DNA of 48,418 nucleotides from Acidobacteriota bacterium (GTDB lineage: Bacteria; Acidobacteriota; UBA6911; RPQK01; JACQSY01): contig JACQSY010000118.1 of assembly GCA_016211085.1 (NCBI GenBank), forward strand, positions 1 through 48,418, written 5' to 3'. Below the pieces are notes generated by a model. The model did no database searches and had not been told where the DNA came from. It saw nothing but the letters and a program-made list of their open reading frames with translations. How positions within the stretch are numbered: position 1 is the first letter of the stretch; every line of letters begins with the position of its first letter. The position numbers and the translations under genes were made by a program. Positions 17,927 through 25,706 of the stretch are shown here, piece after piece.

Positions 17927-19324
17927 CTATTGAGGCAGGTACCTTCGCGACTTTAAGTGGTGACGGCGGAGTAATCTCTGCAGCGAAGAGCGCGTGATAT
18001 TAGCCTGGCGGGCTGATCTGCTGATATTGCCCGAATTTTCTGAAAGGACTTTAGACAAGTATTCGCTTTCAAAGATGCGGATCGCTTCACGTTTGGCGGC
18101 GGCAAAAGAATCAGTGGAGATGTCATGCGAGCAATGGGCGGTTACAAAAACCATTTCACGAGGCAGGTCGGGCACATCCAGATATGGGCCCTGTGTCAGT
18201 GTGAGTCCTCGCTCAACAACATTAGACAGTTCGCGCACATTGCCGGGCCAAGGATAGCGGGAGAGCAGTTCGAGAGCCTGGGGGGTAATCCCCTTGATTT
18301 TTTTTCGGCAGGAGGGCTCGAATTTTTTGATGAAATGGTGGACCAGCAGAGGAATGTCTTCTGTTCGTTCACGCAGCGGTGGGATTCGCAAAGTGATCGT
18401 GTTAAGCCGATAGAGGAGGTCTTCACGAAAGTTACCCCTGGCTACTTGTTCTTCGAGGTTACGATTGCTGGCTGCAATCACACGAATGTCCACGTGGATT
18501 AGACGCCGGCCGCCGATTCGGCGAAACTGACGCTCCTGTAGCACGCGAAGCAGCTTGACTTGCAGATTGGGGGTTAACTCGCAGACTTCATCCAGAAAAA
18601 AGGTCCCGCTATTGGCAATTTCAAACAATCCAGGCGTTCGAGCAGCAGCGCCGGTGAAGGCTCACTTCTCATGACCAAATAGTTCTGCTTCAGCAAGTGT
18701 CTCGGGCAATGCAGCGCAGTCAATAGGAACCATGGGGTATTCTCTCCTGAAGCTGTGTCCATGGATGCACCGCGCAATTAATTCTTTTCCGCTTCCGCTT
18801 TCTCCAAGCAATAACACATTGGTTTCGGTCGGGCCGATCTTTTGAACTAAGTCGAGCACCTCCTGAATAGCCTTGCTTCGACCGATAATCTCAGAAACCT
18901 CGTAAGAGCGTTGCACCTGTTTACGCAAAGCACGATTCTCCTCGCACAGTTCTCTTTGCGCGATGGCCTTGTCCACGACGGCTCGAAGCTGATCGGGGGG
19001 CAATGGCTTTGCCAGATAGTCGAATGCGCCATGCTTGACTGCCTTAACGGCCGTGTCGACGGTCGGATAACCGGTAATAATCGCCCCTTCTATATCGGGG
19101 TCGGACTCCTTGGCTCGATCGAGCAGCTGGATTCCATCCATCTCCGGCAGGCAAAGGTCGATCAGGATCAGGTCAAAAGCTTCTTCCTGGAGTTTTTTCA
19201 ACGCTTTTTCTGCGGATGCTTCCGTTACGGTCTGGTACTTCGGCGCTGGGAGGGTGCGACGGTAGAATTCCAACATCCCGACTTCGCCACCAATGGCCAA
19301 AATTTTCACTTGACGTGCGTTCAT
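17927..19324 (-). pseudogene. Sigma-54 response regulator interrupted by in-frame TGA in GAFTGA motif
   Basis: A NtrC-type regulator of about 465 codons read in one frame with a single TGA at 18662-18664. Receiver (residues 5-120): LIDLCLPEMDG, IITGYPT and LAKPLPP are intact, but the acidic pair is replaced by Gly-Gly (ILAIGGEVGM). AAA+ domain: Walker A GESGSGKELIAR, then FGHEK, stop, AFTGAAAR; the codon is TGA where GGA (Gly) of the GAFTGA sigma-54 contact loop is expected. Downstream, FFLDEV (Walker B), RRIGGRR, PWPGNVREL and a Fis-type helix-turn-helix (NISRSARQANITRSSLQRLL) all remain in frame. Everything except this one base looks functional. It could be a recent null mutation, a sequencing error or readthrough; the window uses TGA as a normal stop elsewhere (for example mmsA). 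Confidence 0.88.
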
Positions 19325-19424
19325 CTTCTTCTTAGGTATTTGCGTTTCATTTCAAAATGAAAACTGTTTGCTGCAGTAGATTGGAGACAGCCGGGGTCTA
19401 TTAGCATCGATTCGTGGCAAGCTG

Positions 19425-19658
19425 CTAACGCGAGAACGGGGAACTAAATTCCAGCATGCCGCGCACCATGAAGGTTCCCGCCAGCACCGCAAGCAGCAAA
19501 CTGAGGGAGACCAGGGTCCAAACCACCCACTCCAAGGCCTCAGCTCTTCGAACTTCCTCGTTAACCGCCTTTAGGCTGGTCGAGAAATTCTCAAACCAAT
19601 CTCTTTCGGGACTTGCGTCTAAGAAAGCTGTAGGCGCGACCCTTGCTCTTCTCTTCAT
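19425..19658 (-). CDS. Small one-helix membrane protein
   Basis: A 77-residue protein beginning MKRRARVAPTAFLDASPERD, a soluble 35-residue N-terminal part (FENFSTSLKAVNEEVRRAEA, amphipathic and possibly coiled), then one membrane helix (LEWVVWTLVSLSLLLAVLAG) and a short tail. The frame is open to 19799, but the ATG at 19658 has a GAGG nine bases upstream. It lies between the cupredoxin gene and the interrupted regulator in the respiratory/regulatory block. No family recognised; its position suggests a membrane accessory to the regulatory or respiratory system. Confidence 0.65.
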   Translation of the reverse strand: MKRRARVAPTAFLDASPERDWFENFSTSLKAVNEEVRRAEALEWVVWTLVSLSLLLAVLAGTFMVRGMLEFSSPFSR

Positions 19659-19852
19659 TGCGATACCCTCACGCCGTTTTCCGGCCTGTCGTTGTGGTGA
19701 GAAACTTCTTTTGGGAAGCCTGTTGGCCTGCCCGGTTGGGGTACTCTGCAGCAATTCTTGTTCCAGAAGAGAGCTTACTTGTAAGACACGCGTTGTCAAT
19801 TAGTTAAAATGAAGGCGCGCTTGCCGGCAAGAGGAAGTGTAACAGAGTGGTG

Positions 19853-19876
19853 ACAAAACACCGTTAAGGTGTTACC
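19853..19876 (-). terminator. Probable intrinsic terminator after the cupredoxin gene
   Basis: On the minus strand an AACACC-loop-GGTGTT hairpin (stem six bases, loop TTAAC) is followed by TTTTG, about 20 bases after the stop of the cupredoxin-like gene at 19898. The stem is short and AT-rich, so termination may be weak. A separate 12-base palindrome CTTGCCGGCAAG lies at 19820-19831. Confidence 0.45.
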
Positions 19877-19897
19877 GCATCCTGACAATCATCACTT

Positions 19898-20494
19898 TCA
19901 TTTCCCTACTTCGGTTTTAACCTCGTCAACGTGGAGCACTTTGTGGATGGTACCGGTTTGTCCCGGGGACAGGACAATTTTCTGCGACTGGAATCCTTGG
20001 TGCTCGCACCAGAAGTTGAGCAGATAAGCTCCCGCGGGAACGTTCCGAATGTGGAAGGCGCCTTTCTTATCAGTCCGTGCGTAATAGGGTGTGTCGAGCA
20101 CCACGACGAAGGCCAACATTTCGGGATGGACGTTGCACAGGACCTTCACCACGCCGGGACGGTCGAAAGCAACCTTTCGTGCCGTGCCGGGGGGAAATGT
20201 GCCCAGGTTAAACATGCGTGCTTCTGAAGGCGAGTACACGTTATGGTAAACAGGGTCGCTATTGGGGAAGGAAACGGTTGCTCCTCTGGGGATGGGTAAC
20301 ACACGCGGGGTAAAGCGCAGTTGGCGCTGGTCTATGGTAAATGGATTCTTGGGAGGCTGAGGTCTCGCAATTCCAGCCGCCGTTAGAAAAACGACGACAT
20401 TTTCAGAGGCTTCACCTGGTCTGCAAACCGCAGTGCCTGCGATTCCGCCCGGCACCTCTACGGCCGCTACAAGGAGTAGCAATAGTGATGACAT
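19898..20494 (-). CDS. Secreted cupredoxin-like protein with carboxypeptidase-regulatory domain
   Basis: A 198-residue secreted protein (signal MSSLLLLLVAAVEVPGGIAG). The first half looks like a plastocyanin-type fold with a full set of candidate type I copper ligands: His in FPNSDPVYHNVYS near residue 82, then Cys, His and Met in GVVKVLCNVHPEMLAFVVV near residues 119-125. The last 60 residues (YARTDKKGAFHIRNVPAGAY) are a carboxypeptidase regulatory-like beta domain, a combination seen in proteins annotated as methylamine-utilisation or plastocyanin-like. It may be a copper electron carrier or a periplasmic sensor partner for the adjacent kinase. The frame is open to 20530; the ATG at 20494 begins the signal peptide. 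It sits 100 bases after the sigma-54 regulator gene. Confidence 0.75.
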   Translation of the reverse strand: MSSLLLLLVAAVEVPGGIAGTAVCRPGEASENVVVFLTAAGIARPQPPKNPFTIDQRQLRFTPRVLPIPRGATVSFPNSDPVYHNVYSPSEARMFNLGTFPPGTARKVAFDRPGVVKVLCNVHPEMLAFVVVLDTPYYARTDKKGAFHIRNVPAGAYLLNFWCEHQGFQSQKIVLSPGQTGTIHKVLHVDEVKTEVGK

Positions 20495-20591
20495 GCTCAC
20501 GGATCTACCTTCATCTTTCACCAGGTCCACAAATAAGGTCCCTGGCCAGCGTTGCCTCTTGAACGTGAAGAAGGGCGAGACATCTTCAGGC

Positions 20592-21989
20592 TCAGTTTTT
20601 AAACGTAGACGACGTAATTTGATACTTGCTCATCAGCCGGTGGTAGGCAGGACGGCTTAGCCCCGAAAGTCGCGCGGCTTCGGTTACATTGCCTGCAGTA
20701 TGGCTCAGCATTCTTGCCACGTACTTCCGTTCGAAGTCTTCGATGATTTCCCGTTTGGCACGTGCAAAGTCGCTGCTGCTCGTCACAGTTTCTTTTTCCT
20801 CCACCGCTGCCAAAATCGAAGGGGGCAAATCTTCCGGAACAATATGGGTCGATTCAGTTAACGTACAAGCCCTCTCGATAGCGTGACGCAGTTCCCGCAC
20901 GTTTCCCGGCCAGTCGTATGATTCAAGGATTAACAGGGCAGCAGCTGAAATACCTTCCAAGCGCTTGGATACTTTCGACCGAAATGATTCAAAGAAATGA
21001 GTAGCCAAAAGATGAACGTCTCCTTGTCGCTCCCGGAGCGGTGGCGCATCAATCCGAACCACATTGATGCGGTAATAAAGATCCTCTCGAAAAGATCCGT
21101 GGTTCACCATGGTTTCAAGATCCCGGTGAGTAGCACACAGAAGACGAATATCGAAAGGCCGCTCCTGGTCTCCTCCCAAGCGCCGCACGCAACCTTCTTG
21201 AAGGGCTCTTAAGAGCTTGACCTGAAGGTTTAGGGGCATTTCCCCAATTTCATCCAGCATCAGGGTTCCGCCCGACGCAACCTCCAATAAGCCCCTTTTG
21301 GTCTGTACGGCTCCGGTGAAGGCGCCCTTTTCGTACCCAAAGAGCTCCCCTTCCAATAACGGCTCCGGCAGAGAAGCACAATCGACCGCCAGAAACATTT
21401 TTTCTCGTCGCCGGCTATTCGCATGAATGGTGCGGGCGAAGAGTTCTTTACCGGTGCCGCTCTCGCCGCAAATCAACACGGGAATTTCGACTTCACTTAC
21501 TTTGCGAAGTTTGATCAAAGCTTCCTGCAAAACGGGGCTTTTGCCCACGATCTTTCCCACTTGAAATGATTCTTGCAAGCCTCTTTGGAGTCTCTGGTTC
21601 TCGTCCTGAAGCGCTTTGAAACGCAAGGCACGTTCCACCACCAGAATCAGTTCGTCCATCTTGAAAGGCTTACGGAGGAAGTCGAAAGCCCCGCCGCGAA
21701 CCGCTTGAATGGCGCTTTCAACAGAAGCGAAGGCGGTAATGAATATGATCAGTTGATCTTTACGTATCTGAAGAAGACGCTTCATCACTTCCATTCCGTC
21801 CATGTCGGGCATCTTCAGATCGATGATCGCCAGGTCGTAATGATGCTGCTGGCACAGCGACAACGCCGCTTCTCCACGTTCCGCCGTATCCGCCTTGTAG
21901 GAATGCAAGGAGAATATTTTCCGGCAGGTTTCCAACATATCCTTCTCGTCGTCAATGACAAGAATTCTGGCTAAGGAAGGATCGGTCAT
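20592..21989 (-). CDS. Sigma-54-dependent response regulator (NtrC family)
   Basis: A 465-residue three-domain regulator. Receiver 1-120 has the acidic pair (ILVIDDEKDM), phospho-acceptor Asp in IIDLKMPDMDG, TAFAS and LRKPF. The AAA+ domain (about 145-375) has Walker A GESGTGKELFAR, an intact GAFTGA loop (EKGAFTGAVQTK), Walker B GGTLMLDEIGE and DWPGNVREL. The C-terminal Fis helix-turn-helix is GNVTEAARLSGLSRPAYHRL. It should activate sigma-54 promoters after phosphorylation. It overlaps the upstream histidine kinase by four bases (ATGA), a clear cognate pair. It is closely related in layout to the interrupted regulator at 17927-19324, suggesting duplication. Targets are unknown but the respiratory genes on the same strand are candidates. 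Confidence 0.92.
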   Translation of the reverse strand: MTDPSLARILVIDDEKDMLETCRKIFSLHSYKADTAERGEAALSLCQQHHYDLAIIDLKMPDMDGMEVMKRLLQIRKDQLIIFITAFASVESAIQAVRGGAFDFLRKPFKMDELILVVERALRFKALQDENQRLQRGLQESFQVGKIVGKSPVLQEALIKLRKVSEVEIPVLICGESGTGKELFARTIHANSRRREKMFLAVDCASLPEPLLEGELFGYEKGAFTGAVQTKRGLLEVASGGTLMLDEIGEMPLNLQVKLLRALQEGCVRRLGGDQERPFDIRLLCATHRDLETMVNHGSFREDLYYRINVVRIDAPPLRERQGDVHLLATHFFESFRSKVSKRLEGISAAALLILESYDWPGNVRELRHAIERACTLTESTHIVPEDLPPSILAAVEEKETVTSSSDFARAKREIIEDFERKYVARMLSHTAGNVTEAARLSGLSRPAYHRLMSKYQITSSTFKN

Positions 21990-23998
21990 GTCGTTTGGAT
22001 GTTTTCAATAACGGGCAATTTAATCGTAAAGCGCGAACCCTCGCCCTTCACGCTGTCCACCGAGATTTCGCCTCCATGATCCCGCACAATGCGGTAACTC
22101 ACCGACAGGCCCAACCCGGTTCCGCCTTCTTTGGTCGTAAAGAATGGGTCAAAAATGTTTTTCAGGTGACCTGACGAAATTCCCATTCCTTTGTCCTGGA
22201 CAGCTACTTCCACCATTGACCGCGTCGAGTCGTAGCTGGTTTGCAGATGAATCGTCCCGCCTGCATTAGAAGCATCAATGGCATTATTAACCAGATTCAC
22301 GAAAACCTGTTGCAGTTGATGCGCATCTACCGACAGCATCGGCAAAGGAGATAATTCCTTGCTGAGGATCAAATTCTGAGACGTGATACGCGGCAGCACG
22401 AGCTCCACTGTTCCAGTCAAGAGCGCATTGATGTCATGGAGTTCACGGTTGAGCTTGTGAACTCGTGCAAAGTCTAATAACTCAGAGATAATCCGTGCGG
22501 TCCGTGTGGCGTTGCGCTGAATGACTTCGATATCCTCGACAAACTCATCCGCTTTCCGCAGCTTTGCCATGGCGCTCAGGTAGTCGGAACGTCCCAGGAT
22601 AATTCCCATCGGATTGTTAATTTCGTGCGCGACGGCGCCCGCCATTTCGCCTAGAGCGGCCAGCTTGGCGGCTTGAAACAATTGCTTATGAGTTTCCTCA
22701 ATTTCCTGGTACTGCTTACGAATGGTGGCATCGGCCTGCGTCACGATGATGCCGACTAGAATACTGCTAAAGATCACGATGGTGGTGAAAGCGGAAAAGA
22801 TGATCATGATCTGATGCGCTATTCTCTTGTTCATCACCGTGAGAGATTCTTTCAGCTCAATCCAACCTGTGATTTCATCAGCGCCGTATATGGGCATGCT
22901 CAGCCTGAGCACGTTGCCCTCGATGGTCGGCTCAAATTTACCAGGGCGATTCTTGACAAGGCCTCCCGCATCAACAAAGAGACGGCTGTAAACGATACCG
23001 TCGGGATTGATCGTTGTATTCAGTTGATGGTTGTTCAAGTTGATGGCTACCGACCTCAGGTCCGGCAATTTCCCAAAATCGGCAACAATTTTTTTTGTGA
23101 TTTCAGGGTTGCGCAGAATCTCTTGACTGCCCTGGCCCTCGCCATCGAAGTACATCACATGGCCGCGCAGATATTCCATCAGTTCAGCGGCTTCACGTGC
23201 CGCGAACTCAGCGTATTCTCGCCTCTCCATCCCCGTAATCAGCAAAATGACAAATCCGGCCAGTAAAACAAAGGTGAGATTAAGGCGCACAAATGCTTTG
23301 ACGAATAAATCTTGTGTATCTACTTCGATAAAGTGCGCGCAAGCGATCAGCGAGCCGAGAAAGGCAGCATGCTGAACCGCCCATAAAAAGACGCCATAGC
23401 CGCCGCTGGGATAATTTTCTGAAAAGAAGAAGAAGAAAAGACTAAAACTAAACACGAGTCCAAAGAACATGAGGAAAAGAAGATTGCGGGACGCCTGAAC
23501 CCCCGTTCTAACCAATGAGATGAAAATCAAAACTAAAAGAATGGCCAGCCAGAGCCAATGAGCTGACTGAACTTCTTCACGCCTGGCCGCGTGCCAAAGT
23601 AGATCGATCAAACCCAGCAGAGCCCCTATTATCAGCAGAAACGCTGGAGTGCTTTTAAGCGATGCGGGAGGGTTAAAGGCTGATCCGAGCAACAAACTTG
23701 CCAGCAAGAAAAATACAAAAGCGACATTCTCAGGATTTTCGCGAAAAAGCTTTTCATGGAAGTAAAAGTCATAAAAACCGACCGAGGAACACAGGAAGAA
23801 AGCAAACCCCAGAGCCGCAATTGCGGCCAGCAACAAGATCAGTCGCTTACTTGAGCGCAAGGCGGGGTTCTTATACAGAGCCCACATGAGCCCAAACATC
23901 AAAAGCCCGCACAGGATAGACTCCAAGGAGTAAAACACAAAGACGTTCTCTGGAGTCGTCTGAAGCATGATTTCGCTGGCGGTCTCTTGTGTAGGCAT
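21986..23998 (-). CDS. Membrane histidine kinase
   Basis: About 670 residues. The N-terminal half has roughly eight membrane helices (for example LILLLAAIAALGFAFFLCS and LLFLMFFGLVFSFSLFFFFF), then an extracytoplasmic segment of some 140 residues with RSVAINLNNHQLN, and a last helix (FSAFTTIVIFSSILVGIIV). The cytoplasmic part has an H-box AVAHEINNPMGIIL, an N-box VFVNLVNNAIDASNAG and G-boxes VQDKGMGIS and GGTGLGLSVSYRI. It should phosphorylate the sigma-54 regulator whose start overlaps its stop. The frame is open to a TTG at 24079; the ATG at 23998 is preferred, and 23968 is also possible. A multi-helix sensor domain plus a cytochrome/cupredoxin neighbourhood suggests sensing of membrane redox state, which is inference. 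Confidence 0.85.
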   Translation of the reverse strand: MPTQETASEIMLQTTPENVFVFYSLESILCGLLMFGLMWALYKNPALRSSKRLILLLAAIAALGFAFFLCSSVGFYDFYFHEKLFRENPENVAFVFFLLASLLLGSAFNPPASLKSTPAFLLIIGALLGLIDLLWHAARREEVQSAHWLWLAILLVLIFISLVRTGVQASRNLLFLMFFGLVFSFSLFFFFFSENYPSGGYGVFLWAVQHAAFLGSLIACAHFIEVDTQDLFVKAFVRLNLTFVLLAGFVILLITGMERREYAEFAAREAAELMEYLRGHVMYFDGEGQGSQEILRNPEITKKIVADFGKLPDLRSVAINLNNHQLNTTINPDGIVYSRLFVDAGGLVKNRPGKFEPTIEGNVLRLSMPIYGADEITGWIELKESLTVMNKRIAHQIMIIFSAFTTIVIFSSILVGIIVTQADATIRKQYQEIEETHKQLFQAAKLAALGEMAGAVAHEINNPMGIILGRSDYLSAMAKLRKADEFVEDIEVIQRNATRTARIISELLDFARVHKLNRELHDINALLTGTVELVLPRITSQNLILSKELSPLPMLSVDAHQLQQVFVNLVNNAIDASNAGGTIHLQTSYDSTRSMVEVAVQDKGMGISSGHLKNIFDPFFTTKEGGTGLGLSVSYRIVRDHGGEISVDSVKGEGSRFTIKLPVIENIQTT

Positions 23999-24304
23999 GC
24001 AAAAGCTCAACGCGCGTGACGGGCCAGGAGGGAGCACCTGCCGTCTCAATGCCTCAGTCCCTAAGCATTTTGGCGACAATTGTCAACCGGAATTGCGACG
24101 CGTGATTGACATTTGAGTCAGTAAGGTAAGTCAAGAATCAACATAGAACGAGGCGGGAGCCGAAGGGCGGCAATCATCAGCGGATTCGAACCGAACTACG
24201 ATTGAGCTGAAGTTTGGCGATTCGAGGGAGTCGTGGGGGCATGCTATCCTGAAGGTGGGCCCGGTTGCCGGTGTCAGCGTTTTTAGTTTCTCTTTTCATC
24301 GAGA

Positions 24305-25579
24305 ATGGTCCCGCATACTCGTCAGCGTGATGTGCTCACACACATTGATTCCCAAGAGTTAGTAGATCTAGCCCTCTCCTTATCCAACATTGACAGCCCC
24401 CCGGGGAGGGAAAAACCGGTAGCCGACCACATTTACGAATGGCTGAGGCGGAAAGGATTTGAGGCACATCAAGTGGGCCTGCTGCCTGAGCGCCCCAACG
24501 TCGTCGGTCGCCTCAAAGGGCGCGGCGATGGGCCTTCCCTCATTCTTAACGCTCATATGGATACCGCCTGGGGCCCTGAAGAGCGAAAGTGGATGCATGA
24601 GCCCGATCATCCTTTCTACACCACGGCCTGGCGAGAAGGGGAGGTGCTCGTTGGCAATGGCCTTGTCAATGACAAGGGTCCGCTGGCTTGCTGTCTGGCT
24701 GCAGCTAAGGCGATAAAAGAAGCGGGCGTAGAGCTAAGCGGCGATTTGATTGTCACTGCCGTCTGCGGAGAGATCGGTCAGGAACCGGTCGATGAATTCG
24801 CCGCGCCGACATACCTTTCAAAGGAAACGGGTACGCGTTATTTGGTCGAACACGGCGTTATCGGCGATCTTGCTTTGGTCGCAGAGGCGACCAGTTTTGG
24901 CGTGACCTGGGTCGAAGCGGGGAAGGCGTTTTTTAAGATCACTGTGCTTGGAGATCGATCTCGATACACCCCGTACGTCGATCACCCGGAGAATCCTGCC
25001 GAAAATTGTAACGCGCTCGTTCGTATGCTTCCGGTTGTCTCCCGACTCGAGGAGTGGGCACGCCGTTATTGCCGCGACCACACTTACAGCTTTCGTGGAG
25101 GCACCTGCGTTCCTCAAGTCAGCCTGGGTGCAGTACGCGGGGGACAGCCTTACATTCCCATTGTCACGGCAGAGCGTGCCTATCTCTACCTTAACGTCAG
25201 GCTGACGCCCGCTCCGACGGCGATGCAAGTACATGAGGAACTGATCAGGGAATTGGAGAGCACGGGAGTCCCCACCAATGTCGAGTGCACTCTTTATCGC
25301 AGAGGCTATGAGGCGCAAGGAGTGGAGCCCCTGCTGGAAGCTGTTCAGGCTGCCCACCAAGCTGAGTTTGAAACTGAATTACCGCCGGTCTCTGCCCCGC
25401 TCTGCAGCATGTGGAGGGATACGAATCCATTCAATGAGCTAGGCATTCCCGCAGTAACGTATGGTCCGGGAGGAGGTGTGGGAGGCGGGATGTTCCAGGT
25501 CAAAATCGACGACCTGGTGCATGCTGCACGAATCTACGCTCTGGTGGCGCTTGATCTCTGTGGCCGCTCACGAAAATGA
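24305..25579 (+). CDS. M20-family metallopeptidase / deacylase
   Basis: A 424-residue protein of the ArgE/DapE/carboxypeptidase G2 family of two-zinc hydrolases. Metal-site blocks seen are LNAHMDTAW near residue 82 (first His and Asp), NGLVNDKGPLACCLAAAK near 118 (bridging Asp), CGEIGQEPVDEF near 158 (general-base Glu) and a late His/Asp region. A dimerisation domain (FFKITVLGDRSRY, then NAEN-like PAENCNALVRML) fills residues 205-310. It probably removes an acyl or amino-acid group from a small peptide or N-acyl amino acid; the substrate is not readable. It is divergent from the histidine kinase across a 300-base gap and 130 bases upstream of the glycoconjugate cassette. Confidence 0.82.
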   Translation: MVPHTRQRDVLTHIDSQELVDLALSLSNIDSPPGREKPVADHIYEWLRRKGFEAHQVGLLPERPNVVGRLKGRGDGPSLILNAHMDTAWGPEERKWMHEPDHPFYTTAWREGEVLVGNGLVNDKGPLACCLAAAKAIKEAGVELSGDLIVTAVCGEIGQEPVDEFAAPTYLSKETGTRYLVEHGVIGDLALVAEATSFGVTWVEAGKAFFKITVLGDRSRYTPYVDHPENPAENCNALVRMLPVVSRLEEWARRYCRDHTYSFRGGTCVPQVSLGAVRGGQPYIPIVTAERAYLYLNVRLTPAPTAMQVHEELIRELESTGVPTNVECTLYRRGYEAQGVEPLLEAVQAAHQAEFETELPPVSAPLCSMWRDTNPFNELGIPAVTYGPGGGVGGGMFQVKIDDLVHAARIYALVALDLCGRSRK

Positions 25580-25706
25580 CCGCCTACGGCGCACCGCCGT
25601 AACGGTGTGGAACCGTAAAGACTGTTCCCGCCAAGTCGTTTTACTACGACTCCAAGGAAAACGCGTAGTGTTCAAATCGGGGCATCAAGGTTAGAATGAC
25701 GGCACG

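Noticed and set aside
18640..18680. TGA recoding (Gly or selenocysteine) as the explanation for the stop in GAFTGA
   Set aside because: Other genes in the window end in TGA, so TGA is not reassigned as Gly, and no selenocysteine role fits the GAFTGA loop. Error or mutation is simpler, although readthrough is not excluded.
24150..24215. tRNA T-loop-like GGTTCGAATCC on the minus strand
   Set aside because: The flanking bases do not form a five-base T-stem and no anticodon or acceptor stem could be laid out.
24060..24300. Sigma-54 or sigma-70 promoter boxes between the kinase and the M20 peptidase
   Set aside because: TTGACA-like hexamers occur, but none has a partner box at proper spacing. 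A ten-base palindrome (24075-24084) was noted without a clear role.
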